The translations under genes were made by a program, and so were the position numbers. A stretch of 64,000 nucleotides of DNA, taken from the NCBI RefSeq assembly GCF_030283205.1, contig NZ_JASNWF010000007.1:310001-374000 (forward strand). Direction: 5' to 3'. Source of the stretch: Actinomadura opuntiae (GTDB lineage Bacteria > Actinomycetota > Actinomycetes > Streptosporangiales > Streptosporangiaceae). Each line of letters starts with the position of its first letter. Positions within the stretch are counted from its first letter, which is position 1. Positions 16,788 through 25,998 of the stretch are shown here, piece after piece. Under the pieces are notes generated by a model. It was not told the DNA's origin. It made no database searches and saw nothing but the letters and a program-made list of their open reading frames with translations.

Positions 16788-16960
16788 GTCGCTCCGGATT
16801 GTGGTGGTCGCGCGCGGCGCGCCGCAAACCCTTTTCGCCGCCGCGCCGCCACGCTTCGTGGTTGTCGGGGAGATGCCAGAGATATAGCGATAGTTCCGCT
16901 ACCTGGGGATTTGTGGAAAATGATCATATTCTGACCGCCTTCTGGCATGCTGGCTGCCCA

Positions 16961-17926
16961 ATGCAGCCTCCAACGCAGCCTCCGGCGCGGCCTCCGCGAG
17001 CACGACAGGGCCGGCGCCGGGCGTCGTCCCACCGCCGGGGCGCGCCCCCGACCCCGCCCATGCCTCCGCCGACGCACCGCGCCCAGCCGCGCGACTGGCT
17101 CGGCGACGACCTGGAGCGCGAGTTCGAGGGCGCCCGGCGGTCCCGGCTGCGCGGCGTCATCGTCGGCGTCACCGCGCTGGTGCTGATCACCGTGGCCGGC
17201 CTCGGCGCGATGGCCTACCTGAGCTTCGGCGGCGGGTCCAAGCCCGCGACCGGACCCGCGCCGACGCGGGAGCCCGGAACGGGGGAGAGCAGCGCCCGGG
17301 TCGAGGCGGAACCGTCCGACGAGCCCGTCGTCAAGCCCCGGTACTCGCTCTTCATCCCGACGAAGGGGACCGGGAAGTTCCTCCTGCCCGCCTCCGGCAG
17401 CCGCGTGTTCGGGCACGGGAAGATCATGCGCTACATGGTCCAGGTGGAGGGCGGCCTGCGGCAGAGCCCCACGACGTTCGCGCGCAGCGTCGACAGGATC
17501 CTCGCCGATCCGCGCGGATGGACGGCCAGTGGGAAATGGGCGTTCCAGCGCGTCAACTCCGGCCAGTACGACTTCGTTGTGCAGCTCGCCTCGCCGAAGA
17601 CCGTCGACAGGATCTGCGGCTCCTACGGCATGACCACGAACGGCACGGTCAACTGCAGCGGCGGCAAGCAGGTCGTCGTGAACCTGAAGCGGTGGCTGCT
17701 GCTGACGAAGTACTACCAGGGCAGGGCCGACCAGTACCACGCGCTGACCATCAACCACGAGGTCGGCCACCGGCTGGGCTTCGGCCACATGACCTGCCCC
17801 GGGCGCGGCCGTCCGGCGCCGGTGATGATGCAGCAGATCTACGGCCTCAAGGGCTGCAAGATCAACCCGTGGCCCTTCGACGCGCACGGCCGCTTCCTGA
17901 CCGGCCCGGCCGTCCGCGGAAAATGA
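16961..17926 (+). CDS. DUF3152 membrane-anchored putative zinc peptidase
   Basis: A 321-residue protein with a proline-rich cytoplasmic N-terminus (1-45), one membrane helix (about 65-88) and an external DUF3152 domain (about 130-318). The zinc-peptidase signature HEVGHRLGFGH is present (H266, E267, H270 and a third His six residues on). Four Cys near it (RICGSYG, VNCSGG, MTCPGRG, KGCKIN) could form disulfides. Start ATG 16961 follows a CATGCT by nine bases, so it may be leaderless. The Pro/Arg-rich N-terminus and single helix are usual for the family; its substrate is unknown. Confidence 0.85.
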   Translation: MQPPTQPPARPPRARQGRRRASSHRRGAPPTPPMPPPTHRAQPRDWLGDDLEREFEGARRSRLRGVIVGVTALVLITVAGLGAMAYLSFGGGSKPATGPAPTREPGTGESSARVEAEPSDEPVVKPRYSLFIPTKGTGKFLLPASGSRVFGHGKIMRYMVQVEGGLRQSPTTFARSVDRILADPRGWTASGKWAFQRVNSGQYDFVVQLASPKTVDRICGSYGMTTNGTVNCSGGKQVVVNLKRWLLLTKYYQGRADQYHALTINHEVGHRLGFGHMTCPGRGRPAPVMMQQIYGLKGCKINPWPFDAHGRFLTGPAVRGK

Positions 17927-17964
17927 ATTAGGGCCGTCTCACCCGGTTCCGCCAGACTCGAGAC

Positions 17965-19392
17965 GTGCTTCTGACCATCAGTACGACCCTGGACCAGGCG
18001 ACCGATCTGGGCTTCCTCCTGCACAAGCACCCCGGGCGCGCGCAGAGCTTCGGGCAGTCCTTCGGCACCGCGCACGTCTTCTATCCCGACGCGGACGAGA
18101 CGCGTTGCACGGCGGCGCTGCTGCTGGACGTCGACCCCGTCAAGCTCGTGCGCACGCGAGGCAGGGGCACGCCCGACTTCTCGCTCGGCCAGTACGTCAA
18201 CGACCGTCCGTACGCGGCGTCCTCCCTGCTGGCGTCCGCGATGGCGAACGTCTTCCGCACCGCCATGCGCGGCAGGTGCGATCTGCGGCCCGAGCTTGCG
18301 GAGACCGCGATTCCGCTGGAGATCGTGCTTCCGGCGCTGCCGTGCCGGGGCGGCCCGGGCCAGGCCGAGCGATTCTTCGCGCCGCTGGGCTGGGACGTGA
18401 CGGCAGAGCCCGTGCCGCTGGACTCGGAGTTCCCCGAATGGGGCGACTCCCGGTACGTGACGCTCGCGCTCACCGGCCGGATGCGCCTCGCCGACGCCCT
18501 CAACCAGCTCTACGTGCTGCTGCCGGTGCTGGACGACGCCAAGCACTACTGGATGGCGCCGGACGAAGTCGACAAACTCATCCGCGCCGGAGAGGGATGG
18601 CTCGCAACGCATCCCGACCGGGCCGCCATCACCCGCCGTTACCTCGCCAACCGGCGCGCGCTGGTGCGCGCCGCGCTGGGACGCCTGGCCGACGCCGAGG
18701 ACGCGCCCGAGGACGCCCTCGACCCGGCAGAGGTGGAGGAGGAGCCCGCGCGCGCGGACGACGGCGCACCGGCGGACGAGGACGCGCCGGTCTCCCTGTC
18801 CGAGCGGCGGATACAGGCGGTCGTGCAGGCGCTGCACGAGGAGGACGCGCGCCGCGTCATCGACCTCGGCTGCGGGTCGGGCAAGCTGCTGGCGCGGCTC
18901 GTCCGCGACGACTTCTTCAGCGAGATCTCCGGTACGGATGTCTCCTACCGCGCGCTGGAAGGAGCGGTACGCCGCCTAAGGCTGGACAAGCCGCAGCACC
19001 GCCCGAACAAGCGCGTGCAGGACGTCTTCCAGAGCGCCCTCACCTACACCGACGAACGCTTCCGCGGCTATGAGGCGGCCGTGCTGATGGAGGTCGTCGA
19101 GCACATCGACCCGCCGCGGCTCGCCGCTATGGAACAGGTCGTGTTCGGCCATGCGGCGCCCCGCGTCGTCGTCGTGACGACGCCCAACGCCGAGCACAAC
19201 GTCCGCTACGCGGGACTGGCGCCCGGCGCCATGCGCCACCCCGACCACCGCTTCGAATGGACCCGCGCGGAGTTCCGCGCCTGGACGGACCGCGTCGCCG
19301 CCGCGTACGGCTACCGCGTCCGCCACGTGCCCGTCGGAGACGACGACCCCGAGGTCGGCGCGCCGACGCAGATGGGAGTGTTCACCCGATGA
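17965..19392 (+). CDS. hen1: 3'-terminal RNA ribose 2'-O-methyltransferase Hen1
   Basis: A 475-residue bacterial Hen1. The N-terminal half (LLTISTTLDQATDLGFLLHKHP ...) is the bacterial-specific domain that aids Pnkp ligase activity. The C-terminal half is the Mg-dependent methyltransferase, with SAM loop VIDLGCGSGKLL (about 296-307) and metal ligands E376, E379, H380 (EVVEH) and H411 (NAEHN). It methylates the 2'-OH at the broken RNA end before Pnkp seals it, so the repaired tRNA or other RNA resists the same ribotoxin. It overlaps pnkp by four bases (ATGA): one operon. GTG start. Confidence 0.95.
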   Translation: MLLTISTTLDQATDLGFLLHKHPGRAQSFGQSFGTAHVFYPDADETRCTAALLLDVDPVKLVRTRGRGTPDFSLGQYVNDRPYAASSLLASAMANVFRTAMRGRCDLRPELAETAIPLEIVLPALPCRGGPGQAERFFAPLGWDVTAEPVPLDSEFPEWGDSRYVTLALTGRMRLADALNQLYVLLPVLDDAKHYWMAPDEVDKLIRAGEGWLATHPDRAAITRRYLANRRALVRAALGRLADAEDAPEDALDPAEVEEEPARADDGAPADEDAPVSLSERRIQAVVQALHEEDARRVIDLGCGSGKLLARLVRDDFFSEISGTDVSYRALEGAVRRLRLDKPQHRPNKRVQDVFQSALTYTDERFRGYEAAVLMEVVEHIDPPRLAAMEQVVFGHAAPRVVVVTTPNAEHNVRYAGLAPGAMRHPDHRFEWTRAEFRAWTDRVAAAYGYRVRHVPVGDDDPEVGAPTQMGVFTR

Positions 19393-21944
19393 CCGAGATC
19401 CGGGTGCCGGAGATGGGGCTCGTCGTGCTGGTCGGCGTGACCGGGTCCGGCAAGTCGCACTTCGCGCGCAGGCACTTCAAGCCGACGCAGGTGGTGTCGT
19501 CCGACCACTGCCGCGCGATGGTGTCCGACGACGAGAACGACCAGTCCGCGACCGGCGACGCGTTCGACCTGCTGCACTACATCGTGGCCAAGCGGCTGCG
19601 CCGCGGGCTGCTCACCGTGGTGGACGCGACCAACGTGCAGAGCAAGGCGCGCCAGGCGCTGCTGCGCCTCGCCAAGGAGCACGACGTGCTGTCGGTGGCG
19701 ATAGTCCTGGACGTCCCTGAACGCCTCGCTGCCGAGCGCAACGCCGTCCGCCCCGACCGGGACATGCCCCCGCACGTCATCCCGCGCCAGCGGCGCGAGC
19801 TGAGCCGCGGGCTGCGGACGCTGAGCCGCGAGTTCCGGCGCTCCTACGTGCTGTCCGGGCCCGAGGAGATCGACGCGGCGACGATCGTGTACGAGAAGGC
19901 CTGGAACGACAAGCGGGAGCTGACCGGGCCCTTCGACATCGTCGGCGACGTGCACGGATGCCGCGCCGAACTGGAGGAGCTGCTCGGCGACCTCGGCTAC
20001 GAGACCGTCCGGGACGCGCAGGGCCTCGCCGTCGACGCCAACCACCCGGGCGGGCGCACCGCCGTCTTCGTCGGGGACCTGGTCGACCGCGGCCCGGACT
20101 CGCCGGGCGTGGTCCGGCTCGTCAAGGGCATGGTCGAGGCCGGGAACGCGCTGTGCGTGTCCGGGAACCACGAGGCGAAGCTGGTCCGGGCGCTGAGGGG
20201 CCGCAAGATCCGCCTCTCGCACGGCCTCGCCGAGTCGATGGAGCAGTTCGGCGCCGAGCCCGAGGAGTTCCGCGACGGCGCGCTCCGCTTCATGGACGGC
20301 CTCATCAGCCACTACGTCCTCGACGGCGGCCGCCTCGTCGTGGCCCACGCCGGGCTCAAGGAGGACTACCACGGGCGCGCGTCGGGCCGCGTCCGCTCGT
20401 TCGCACTGTACGGCGACACCACCGGGGAGACCGACGAGTACGGGCTGCCCGTCCGGTACCCGTGGGCGCGCGACTACCGCGGCAAGGCGATGGTCGTGTA
20501 CGGGCACACGCCCGTCCCGGACGCCGAATGGATCAACAACACCATCTGCCTGGACACCGGCGCGGTGTTCGGCGGCAAGCTGACCGCGCTGCGCTACCCG
20601 GAGCGCGAGCTGGTCTCCGTCCCCGCGCACCAGGTCTGGTACGAGCCGGCGCGCCCGCTGGGGACGGCGCCGGCAGCGGCGCCCGGCGGGCACCGCGAGA
20701 GCGACGTCCTGAAGATCGACGACGTCCTCGGCAACCAGGGCGTCGAGACCCGGCTGATGGGACGCGTCACCGTCCGCGAGGAGAACGCGCTGGCCGCACT
20801 GGAGGTGATGAGCCGGTTCGCGGTCGACCCGCGCTGGCTCGTCTACCTGCCGCCCACGATGGCGCCCGCGGCCACCTCGCCGCTGCCCGGCCACCTGGAG
20901 CACCCCGCCCAGGCGCTCGCCGCCTACCGCGACAAGGGCCTGGCGCGGGCGATCTGCGAGGAGAAGCACATGGGCTCGCGCGCCGTCGCGGTCGTCTGCC
21001 GCGACGCGTCCGTGGCGCAGGCCCGGTTCGGCGTGGACGACGGGACGACCGGCGCGCTCTACACCCGCACCGGGCGGTCCTTCTTCCGCGACGCGTCCGC
21101 GACCGAGGAGGTGCTCGACCGCGTCCGTTCCGCGATCGGCGCCGCCGGCCTGTGGGACGAGCTGGACACCGGCTGGCTCGTGCTGGACTGCGAGCTGCTG
21201 CCCTGGTCGGCCAAGGCCATGGACCTCATCCGCACCCAGTACGCCGCGACCGGCGCGGCGGCCCGCGCCGCACTGCCGATGGCGTCGGACGTCCTCGCGC
21301 GCGCACACGAGCGCGGCCTCGACGTCGGCGGGCTCCGCGAGCACATCGACCGGCGCGCCGCCAACGCCGCGCTCTTCCGCGACGCCTACGCGCGCTACTG
21401 CTGGCCCGTCGACGGGCTCAAGGGCGTGCGGCTGGCGCCGTTCCAGGTGCTCGCCGCGGAAGGCCGCTCGCTCGCCGTCGCGCGCGACCACGACTGGCAC
21501 ATGGGCGTGGCCGCCGCGCTCGCGGAGGCCGACCCCACCGGCCTGCTCCAGCGGACGGAGTCGGTGACCGTGGACCTGGCCGCACCGGAGTCCGAGGCCG
21601 CCGTGGCCGAATGGTGGGAGAAGCTCACCGCGTCGGGCGGGGAGGGGATGGTCGTCAAACCGCTCGGCCCGCTCCCGGAGAACGCGAAGGTCCAGCCCGG
21701 CGTGAAATGCCGGGGACGCGAATACCTGCGGATCATCTACGGGCCGGACTACACCGAACCGGAGAACCTCGACCGGCTCCGCGCCAGGTCGCTCGGCCGC
21801 AAGCGCTCCCTGGCGATGCGCGAGCACGCCCTGGGGATCGAGGCCCTCGACCGGCTCGCCGCCGGGGAGCCGCTGTGGCGCGTGCACCAGGCCGTCTTCG
21901 CCGTGCTGGCGCTGGAGTCGGAACCGGTCGACCCGCGCCTGTGA
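19389..21944 (+). CDS. pnkp: Polynucleotide kinase-phosphatase-ligase Pnkp
   Basis: An 851-residue three-domain RNA repair enzyme of usual length. Domains: 5' kinase (Walker A GVTGSGKS, 16-23), a binuclear metallophosphoesterase (GDVHGC, D187-H189, then GDLVDRG and SGNHEAK) giving 2',3'-phosphatase activity, and a C-terminal ligase/adenylyltransferase with nucleotidyl lysine K526 (EEKHMGSRAV). With Hen1 it forms the bacterial RNA repair complex. The ATG overlaps the hen1 stop. A hairpin terminator follows. Confidence 0.95.
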   Translation: MTEIRVPEMGLVVLVGVTGSGKSHFARRHFKPTQVVSSDHCRAMVSDDENDQSATGDAFDLLHYIVAKRLRRGLLTVVDATNVQSKARQALLRLAKEHDVLSVAIVLDVPERLAAERNAVRPDRDMPPHVIPRQRRELSRGLRTLSREFRRSYVLSGPEEIDAATIVYEKAWNDKRELTGPFDIVGDVHGCRAELEELLGDLGYETVRDAQGLAVDANHPGGRTAVFVGDLVDRGPDSPGVVRLVKGMVEAGNALCVSGNHEAKLVRALRGRKIRLSHGLAESMEQFGAEPEEFRDGALRFMDGLISHYVLDGGRLVVAHAGLKEDYHGRASGRVRSFALYGDTTGETDEYGLPVRYPWARDYRGKAMVVYGHTPVPDAEWINNTICLDTGAVFGGKLTALRYPERELVSVPAHQVWYEPARPLGTAPAAAPGGHRESDVLKIDDVLGNQGVETRLMGRVTVREENALAALEVMSRFAVDPRWLVYLPPTMAPAATSPLPGHLEHPAQALAAYRDKGLARAICEEKHMGSRAVAVVCRDASVAQARFGVDDGTTGALYTRTGRSFFRDASATEEVLDRVRSAIGAAGLWDELDTGWLVLDCELLPWSAKAMDLIRTQYAATGAAARAALPMASDVLARAHERGLDVGGLREHIDRRAANAALFRDAYARYCWPVDGLKGVRLAPFQVLAAEGRSLAVARDHDWHMGVAAALAEADPTGLLQRTESVTVDLAAPESEAAVAEWWEKLTASGGEGMVVKPLGPLPENAKVQPGVKCRGREYLRIIYGPDYTEPENLDRLRARSLGRKRSLAMREHALGIEALDRLAAGEPLWRVHQAVFAVLALESEPVDPRL

Positions 21945-21978
21945 CGACGGCCGGAAGCACTGTCGGCCGGAAGTGACT

Positions 21979-22006
21979 GCGGCCCGCCTCCGATGGGGCG
22001 GGCCGC
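21979..22006. terminator. Bidirectional terminator after pnkp
   Basis: A perfect 10-bp inverted repeat (GCGGCCCGCC / GGCGGGCCGC) with an 8-base loop lies between the convergent pnkp and zinc-finger genes. Confidence 0.7.
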
Positions 22007-22012
22007 GGGCCG

Positions 22013-22267
22013 TCAGGTCGAGAAGAGCATGTGGAAAACGCTGCCGTGGTGCGGCGCGTGGTGGCCGTGGTGATGGTGGTGCACGGAGGCCGCCGGGGCG
22101 CCCCAGCCGGGCGGGGGCGGCGCGGCGCGGTAGCGGGACTCCATCTGGCTGAGGGCCTCGAGCTCGCCGTAGTCGAGGAAGATGCCCCGGCAGTTGTCGC
22201 ACTGTTCGATGTGGACGCCGCTGCGGTTGTAGGTCCGCATCAATCCATGACACTTAGGGCAGTGCAT
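22013..22267 (-). CDS. Small TFIIB-type zinc-ribbon protein
   Basis: An 84-residue protein. The N-terminal half is a zf-TFIIB ribbon (MHCPKCHGLMRTY, then QCDNCRGIFLDYGELE; CPxC ... CxxC). The C-terminal half is a flexible tail with a His-rich block (HHHHHGHHAPHH, about residues 63-74). Proteins of this family occur alone in many bacteria with no known role; the His tract could bind Ni or Zn. It converges on pnkp across a terminator. Confidence 0.8.
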   Translation of the reverse strand: MHCPKCHGLMRTYNRSGVHIEQCDNCRGIFLDYGELEALSQMESRYRAAPPPPGWGAPAASVHHHHHGHHAPHHGSVFHMLFST

Positions 22268-22334
22268 CGCCTTGTCATCCTTCCGCTATGGATCCCCAGG
22301 TAGAGGCTAAATGTAGGGCAGGTTCCGCGCCACG

Positions 22335-23273
22335 TCATGCCGCGTCCCCCGCCGCGGAGATTCTGCCGCAGGCGTCCACCATCGCCTGCTCCGGTCCGTC
22401 CAATGGCCGATCGCCTTCCCTCGCCGATATGACGCACGTGGCCGCGATCTGGATCGCCAGACTTCGCGCCGGAATGTCCAAGGTCGTCCAGGGAGCGTCG
22501 CCATCGGGCACCGCGGGACCGCCGGCCGCGACGTAGGCGTCGAGGAACCGCGTCCATTCGCCGGGATGCAGGACGCCCGACAGGTACAGCGCGGCGGGGC
22601 GGGCCAGGTCCCACGCGGGGTCGCCCTTGCCGAGGTCCTCGATGTCGATCAGCCGCCAGCGTCCGTCCCGCGCGCGCACCATCTGGCCGAGATGCCAGTC
22701 GCCGTGGATGAGGCACTCCGCGCGCTCCGGGCGGGCGTTCCCCGTCCCCTCACCGCGGATCCAGTCGGGCAGGGTGGCGAACGCGCGCCGCACCACGTCT
22801 TCGGCCGGGCCGTCACCCAAACGCGCCACCTGCGTGGCCACTCGCGTGGGGCGCCCCCAGGACGGTGCGTCCGCCGGCATGGGCGTGGAGTGGAGCGCGG
22901 CCAGAAGCCGCGCGGCGTCCTCCCAGGGAAGCTCCTTATGCGGATCCACCGGATCCCCGTAGAGGGAGAGCGTCACCGTACGGCCGTCCACGTTCGACGG
23001 CGGACCGAGCGGCCCCAGCAGGAGGTCCGGTAGAGACGCCGCCACCTTGATGCGGTCGAGGAACGGCTCCCCGTACTCGCGGCCGGGTTGGTGCGCCTTC
23101 ACCACGACGTCGCCCACCCGCACCACCAGGACGTCGTGACGGTCATACAGCGTCTCGGGTTCCGGCGGCGCGTCCGCAGCGCGCGCGGCGACACGGGACG
23201 AGTCGCGCCCGATCTCGACGAGCCGGGCGAAGAGCTCCGACGGGGCGGTCTCGGTCTCCACGGGAACAGTCAA
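22335..23273 (-). CDS. Aminoglycoside-phosphotransferase-fold kinase, unknown substrate
   Basis: A 312-residue APH-fold protein. The catalytic loop is IHGDWHLGQM (Brenner motif with Asp and Gln in the metal-binding place) and the Mg-binding segment is LIDIEDLGKGDPAWDLARP. The N-lobe contains DVVVKAH with the expected lysine. The start is unclear: TTG 23273 gives the length shown, and GTG 23261 would remove four residues; neither has a good ribosome site. A role in antibiotic resistance should not be assumed, since most relatives act on small metabolites. It follows the acyl-CoA ligase on the same strand, 18 bases downstream. Confidence 0.8.
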   Translation of the reverse strand: MTVPVETETAPSELFARLVEIGRDSSRVAARAADAPPEPETLYDRHDVLVVRVGDVVVKAHQPGREYGEPFLDRIKVAASLPDLLLGPLGPPSNVDGRTVTLSLYGDPVDPHKELPWEDAARLLAALHSTPMPADAPSWGRPTRVATQVARLGDGPAEDVVRRAFATLPDWIRGEGTGNARPERAECLIHGDWHLGQMVRARDGRWRLIDIEDLGKGDPAWDLARPAALYLSGVLHPGEWTRFLDAYVAAGGPAVPDGDAPWTTLDIPARSLAIQIAATCVISAREGDRPLDGPEQAMVDACGRISAAGDAA

Positions 23274-23291
23274 CCACCCGGCGCGCGCCCC

Positions 23292-25016
23292 CTACGCCGG
23301 AGAGTTCACCGACTCGTCGCGCAGCTTGCGGCGGATGACCTTTCCCAGGACGTTGCGGGGCAGGTCCGTGCGCGGCCGGAATTCGGCCGGCACCTTGTAG
23401 TGCGACAGATAGCGCTCGCAGTGCCGCCGCAGCTCGTCCGCCGAGAACGGGTAGGCGGGATGCTCCACCACGTGCGCGATGACGCGTTCGCCGCGCCGCT
23501 CGTCGGGCCCGCCGACCACGGCGCAGTCGTAGACGGCGGGGTGGCGCCGCAGCACCTTCTCCACCTCCGACGGGAAGACGCTGAAACCGCTCACCTTGAT
23601 CATGTCCCGCTGGCGTTCCAGGATGGTGATGAAACCGTCCTCGTCCATCACCGCGATGTCACCGGTGCGCAGCCAGCCCTTCGACAGGGTCTGCGCGGTG
23701 GCGAGCGGCGCGTTCCAGTAGCCCGCGAACACCTGCGGGCCGCGCACGACCAGCTCGCCGGGCTCGCCGGGCGGCAGGTCCCGCGTCGGCTCCTCCACGT
23801 CCACGATGACGGCGTCGGTCATCGGCAGCGGCAGGCCGACCGTCGCGTTCCGGGCGCCGCCGCCCAGCGGGTTGGCCGTGACGGCCGGGGACGCCTCGGT
23901 GAGCCCGTAGCACTGGATCAGCCCGTGCGCCCCCAACTCGGCGAAGCGGTCGAGGGTCCGCCGCCCGAGCGCCATCGCGCCGCAGATGTACACGCGCAGC
24001 GAGCGCAGGTCCGACGCGCGGAACCGCGGGCTGTCCAGCACCTGCTCGTACAGTGTCGGCACGCCAGGGAAGACCGTCGGACGGTACTTGCGGATCGCCC
24101 GCAGCACCCTGTCGCGGTCGAAGCGGGGCAGGAGCACCACCGCGCCCGCCTTCATCGCCGGCGCGATGAGGCAGCTCATCAGGCCGAACGAATGGAACAG
24201 CGGGAGGACGCCGAGCGTCACGTCCTGGCCCTCCCGTCCGCCCAGGTCCCAGGCGTGCTGCTGGCAGGCGTTGGCGATGAGGTTGCGGTGCGTCAGCATC
24301 GCGCCCTTGGGCCGGCCCTCCGTCCCGCCCGTGTACTGGATCGCCGCGAGGTCCCGCGAGGGGTCGACCGGAAGCTGCCGCACCTGCCGCCGCGGAGGCT
24401 TCTGCAGCTCCCGGAACGGGACGATCCCGGGGTCGTCCGGCACGTCCGCGGTCATGGCCGCGCGCTGCCGCTGCGCCTGCACCAGCGGGAGCCGCAGCAG
24501 GGCGCGCCGGAACGGCGGCAGGTAGTCGGCCAGCGACGTCACGACAATGTGCTCCAGCCGCAGCCCGCTCCGCACCGCCCGCACCGTCGCGTAGGAACGA
24601 TCCAGGACGACCGCGACGCGGGCGTCGCAGTCCGCTAGCTGGTGCAGCATCTCCTCCTCGGTGTACAGCGGGTTGTGCTGGACGGCGATCGCGCCCCGGC
24701 GCAGCACGCCGTAGAAGGCGATCACCAGCTGCGGGCAGTTCGGCAGGATCAGCGCCACCCGGTCGCCGGGCTGCACGCCGAGCCGGTGCAGGCCGTCGGC
24801 GAACCGGTCCGCCGCGTCCCGCAGCTCCCGGTAGTCGGTCCGCCGCCCGAAGAAGACCAGCGCGGTCCGCCGCGGGTGCCGTTCCGCGGCGTCGTCGAGC
24901 AGCCGGGTGACGGGCACGTCCGGGATCTCGACCTCGCCGGGGACCCCCGGCTGATAGCTCCGCCGCCACGGGAGGGATCTTTGTGACGAGGGCCACATAT
25001 TCGAGAATTCAACCAT
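23292..25016 (-). CDS. AMP-binding long-chain fatty acid-CoA ligase
   Basis: A 574-residue adenylate-forming enzyme. The P-loop is QYTGGTEGRPKGAMLTH (usually TxGTTGxPKG; here Glu replaces Thr). A5-like CYGLTEASP, A7-like GWLRTGDIAVMDEDGF and A10 PRNVLGKVIRRKL with the catalytic lysine follow. It activates a fatty or other carboxylic acid to the acyl-CoA. ATG 25016 is the chosen start, with GGTGG close upstream; ATG 24998 is an alternative. It overlaps no gene but its start region abuts a divergent metallo-hydrolase. Confidence 0.87.
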   Translation of the reverse strand: MVEFSNMWPSSQRSLPWRRSYQPGVPGEVEIPDVPVTRLLDDAAERHPRRTALVFFGRRTDYRELRDAADRFADGLHRLGVQPGDRVALILPNCPQLVIAFYGVLRRGAIAVQHNPLYTEEEMLHQLADCDARVAVVLDRSYATVRAVRSGLRLEHIVVTSLADYLPPFRRALLRLPLVQAQRQRAAMTADVPDDPGIVPFRELQKPPRRQVRQLPVDPSRDLAAIQYTGGTEGRPKGAMLTHRNLIANACQQHAWDLGGREGQDVTLGVLPLFHSFGLMSCLIAPAMKAGAVVLLPRFDRDRVLRAIRKYRPTVFPGVPTLYEQVLDSPRFRASDLRSLRVYICGAMALGRRTLDRFAELGAHGLIQCYGLTEASPAVTANPLGGGARNATVGLPLPMTDAVIVDVEEPTRDLPPGEPGELVVRGPQVFAGYWNAPLATAQTLSKGWLRTGDIAVMDEDGFITILERQRDMIKVSGFSVFPSEVEKVLRRHPAVYDCAVVGGPDERRGERVIAHVVEHPAYPFSADELRRHCERYLSHYKVPAEFRPRTDLPRNVLGKVIRRKLRDESVNSPA

Positions 25017-25149
25017 GTCCACCGCGATCCCGGAACTCGCCGGGACGGTCCCGCGCCCCGGCCGCCTCCGCCGCCGCGGCCGCCCGCCCGCCGCATGGCC
25101 CGGCGGGCGGGGGGTAGGGGCTCTCGACCGGGAGCGGAGAGGGGGAACG

Positions 25150-25983
25150 ATGCCTGCGGACACGGCCGCCCTGACCTTCGTCGGGAACGCGACGACGATC
25201 ATCCGGTACGGCGGCGTCACGCTGCTGACCGACCCGAACTTCCTGCGCCGCGGCGAGCGCGCCGACCTCGGCTACGGCCTCACCAGCAAACGGGTGAAGG
25301 ACCCGGCGATCGGCGTCGGCGAACTCCCCGAGCTCGACGGCGTGGTCCTGTCCCACCTGCACGGCGACCACTGGGACCCGGTGGCGGAGCGGCACCTGGA
25401 CCGCGGGCTGCCGATCCTCACCACCGGCGCCGCCGCCCGCGCGCTGCGCAACCGCGGATTCCGCGAGGCCGAAGGGCTGCGCATCTGGCAGACCGAGGAG
25501 ATCACCAAGGGCGACCACCGGATCCGGATCACCGCGATGCCGGGCCGGCACGCCCCCGGCCTGCTCCGCCACGTCCTGCCGCCCGTCATGGGGTCGCTGC
25601 TGGAGTTCGGCCCGCCGCGGGGCGAACCGCATTTCCGGCTGTACATCAGCGGCGACACGCTCATGTACGACGAGATCGCCGAGATCCGCCACCGCTACCC
25701 CGACATCGACGCGGGCGTCGTTCACCTCGGCGGCACCCGGCTGCTCGGCCTGCTCACCGTCACCATGGACGGCCGGCAGGGCGCGCAATGGCTGGAGACC
25801 ACCGGCTGCGCCACCGCCGTCCCGGTCCACTACGACGACTACACGGTGATGAAGTCGCCGCTCTCGGACTTCGACAAGGAGGTGGGCCGGCGCGGGATGG
25901 GCGCCCGGCTGCGCCACGTCGAGCGCGGCGGCACCATCACCCTCGGCCGCGCGGAGCACCGGACGCCGGCGCCCCACCGGTGA
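25150..25983 (+). CDS. MBL-fold metallo-hydrolase
   Basis: A 277-residue metallo-beta-lactamase-fold enzyme with HLHGDHWD (HxHxDH) at about 71-78, later PGRHAPG, ISGDTLMYDE and a C-terminal VPVHYDDY, in the arrangement of the UlaG/NAPE-PLD-like subgroup. It should bind two metals. The substrate is unknown; NAPE-PLD-like relatives cleave phosphodiesters or lactones. A clear ribosome site (GGAGAGGGGG) sits before the ATG. It is divergent from the acyl-CoA ligase, which hints at a link to lipids but does not prove it. Confidence 0.85.
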   Translation: MPADTAALTFVGNATTIIRYGGVTLLTDPNFLRRGERADLGYGLTSKRVKDPAIGVGELPELDGVVLSHLHGDHWDPVAERHLDRGLPILTTGAAARALRNRGFREAEGLRIWQTEEITKGDHRIRITAMPGRHAPGLLRHVLPPVMGSLLEFGPPRGEPHFRLYISGDTLMYDEIAEIRHRYPDIDAGVVHLGGTRLLGLLTVTMDGRQGAQWLETTGCATAVPVHYDDYTVMKSPLSDFDKEVGRRGMGARLRHVERGGTITLGRAEHRTPAPHR

Positions 25984-25998
25984 GGTGCTCGGGGCTGG

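Noticed and set aside
12067..17926. Biosynthetic gene cluster around the LLM enzyme, exporter and TetR gene
   Set aside because: No PKS, NRPS, terpene, RiPP or tailoring genes are nearby.
22335..23273. Aminoglycoside resistance gene
   Set aside because: The fold is right but the sequence is not close to any resistance enzyme I know; the substrate is left open.
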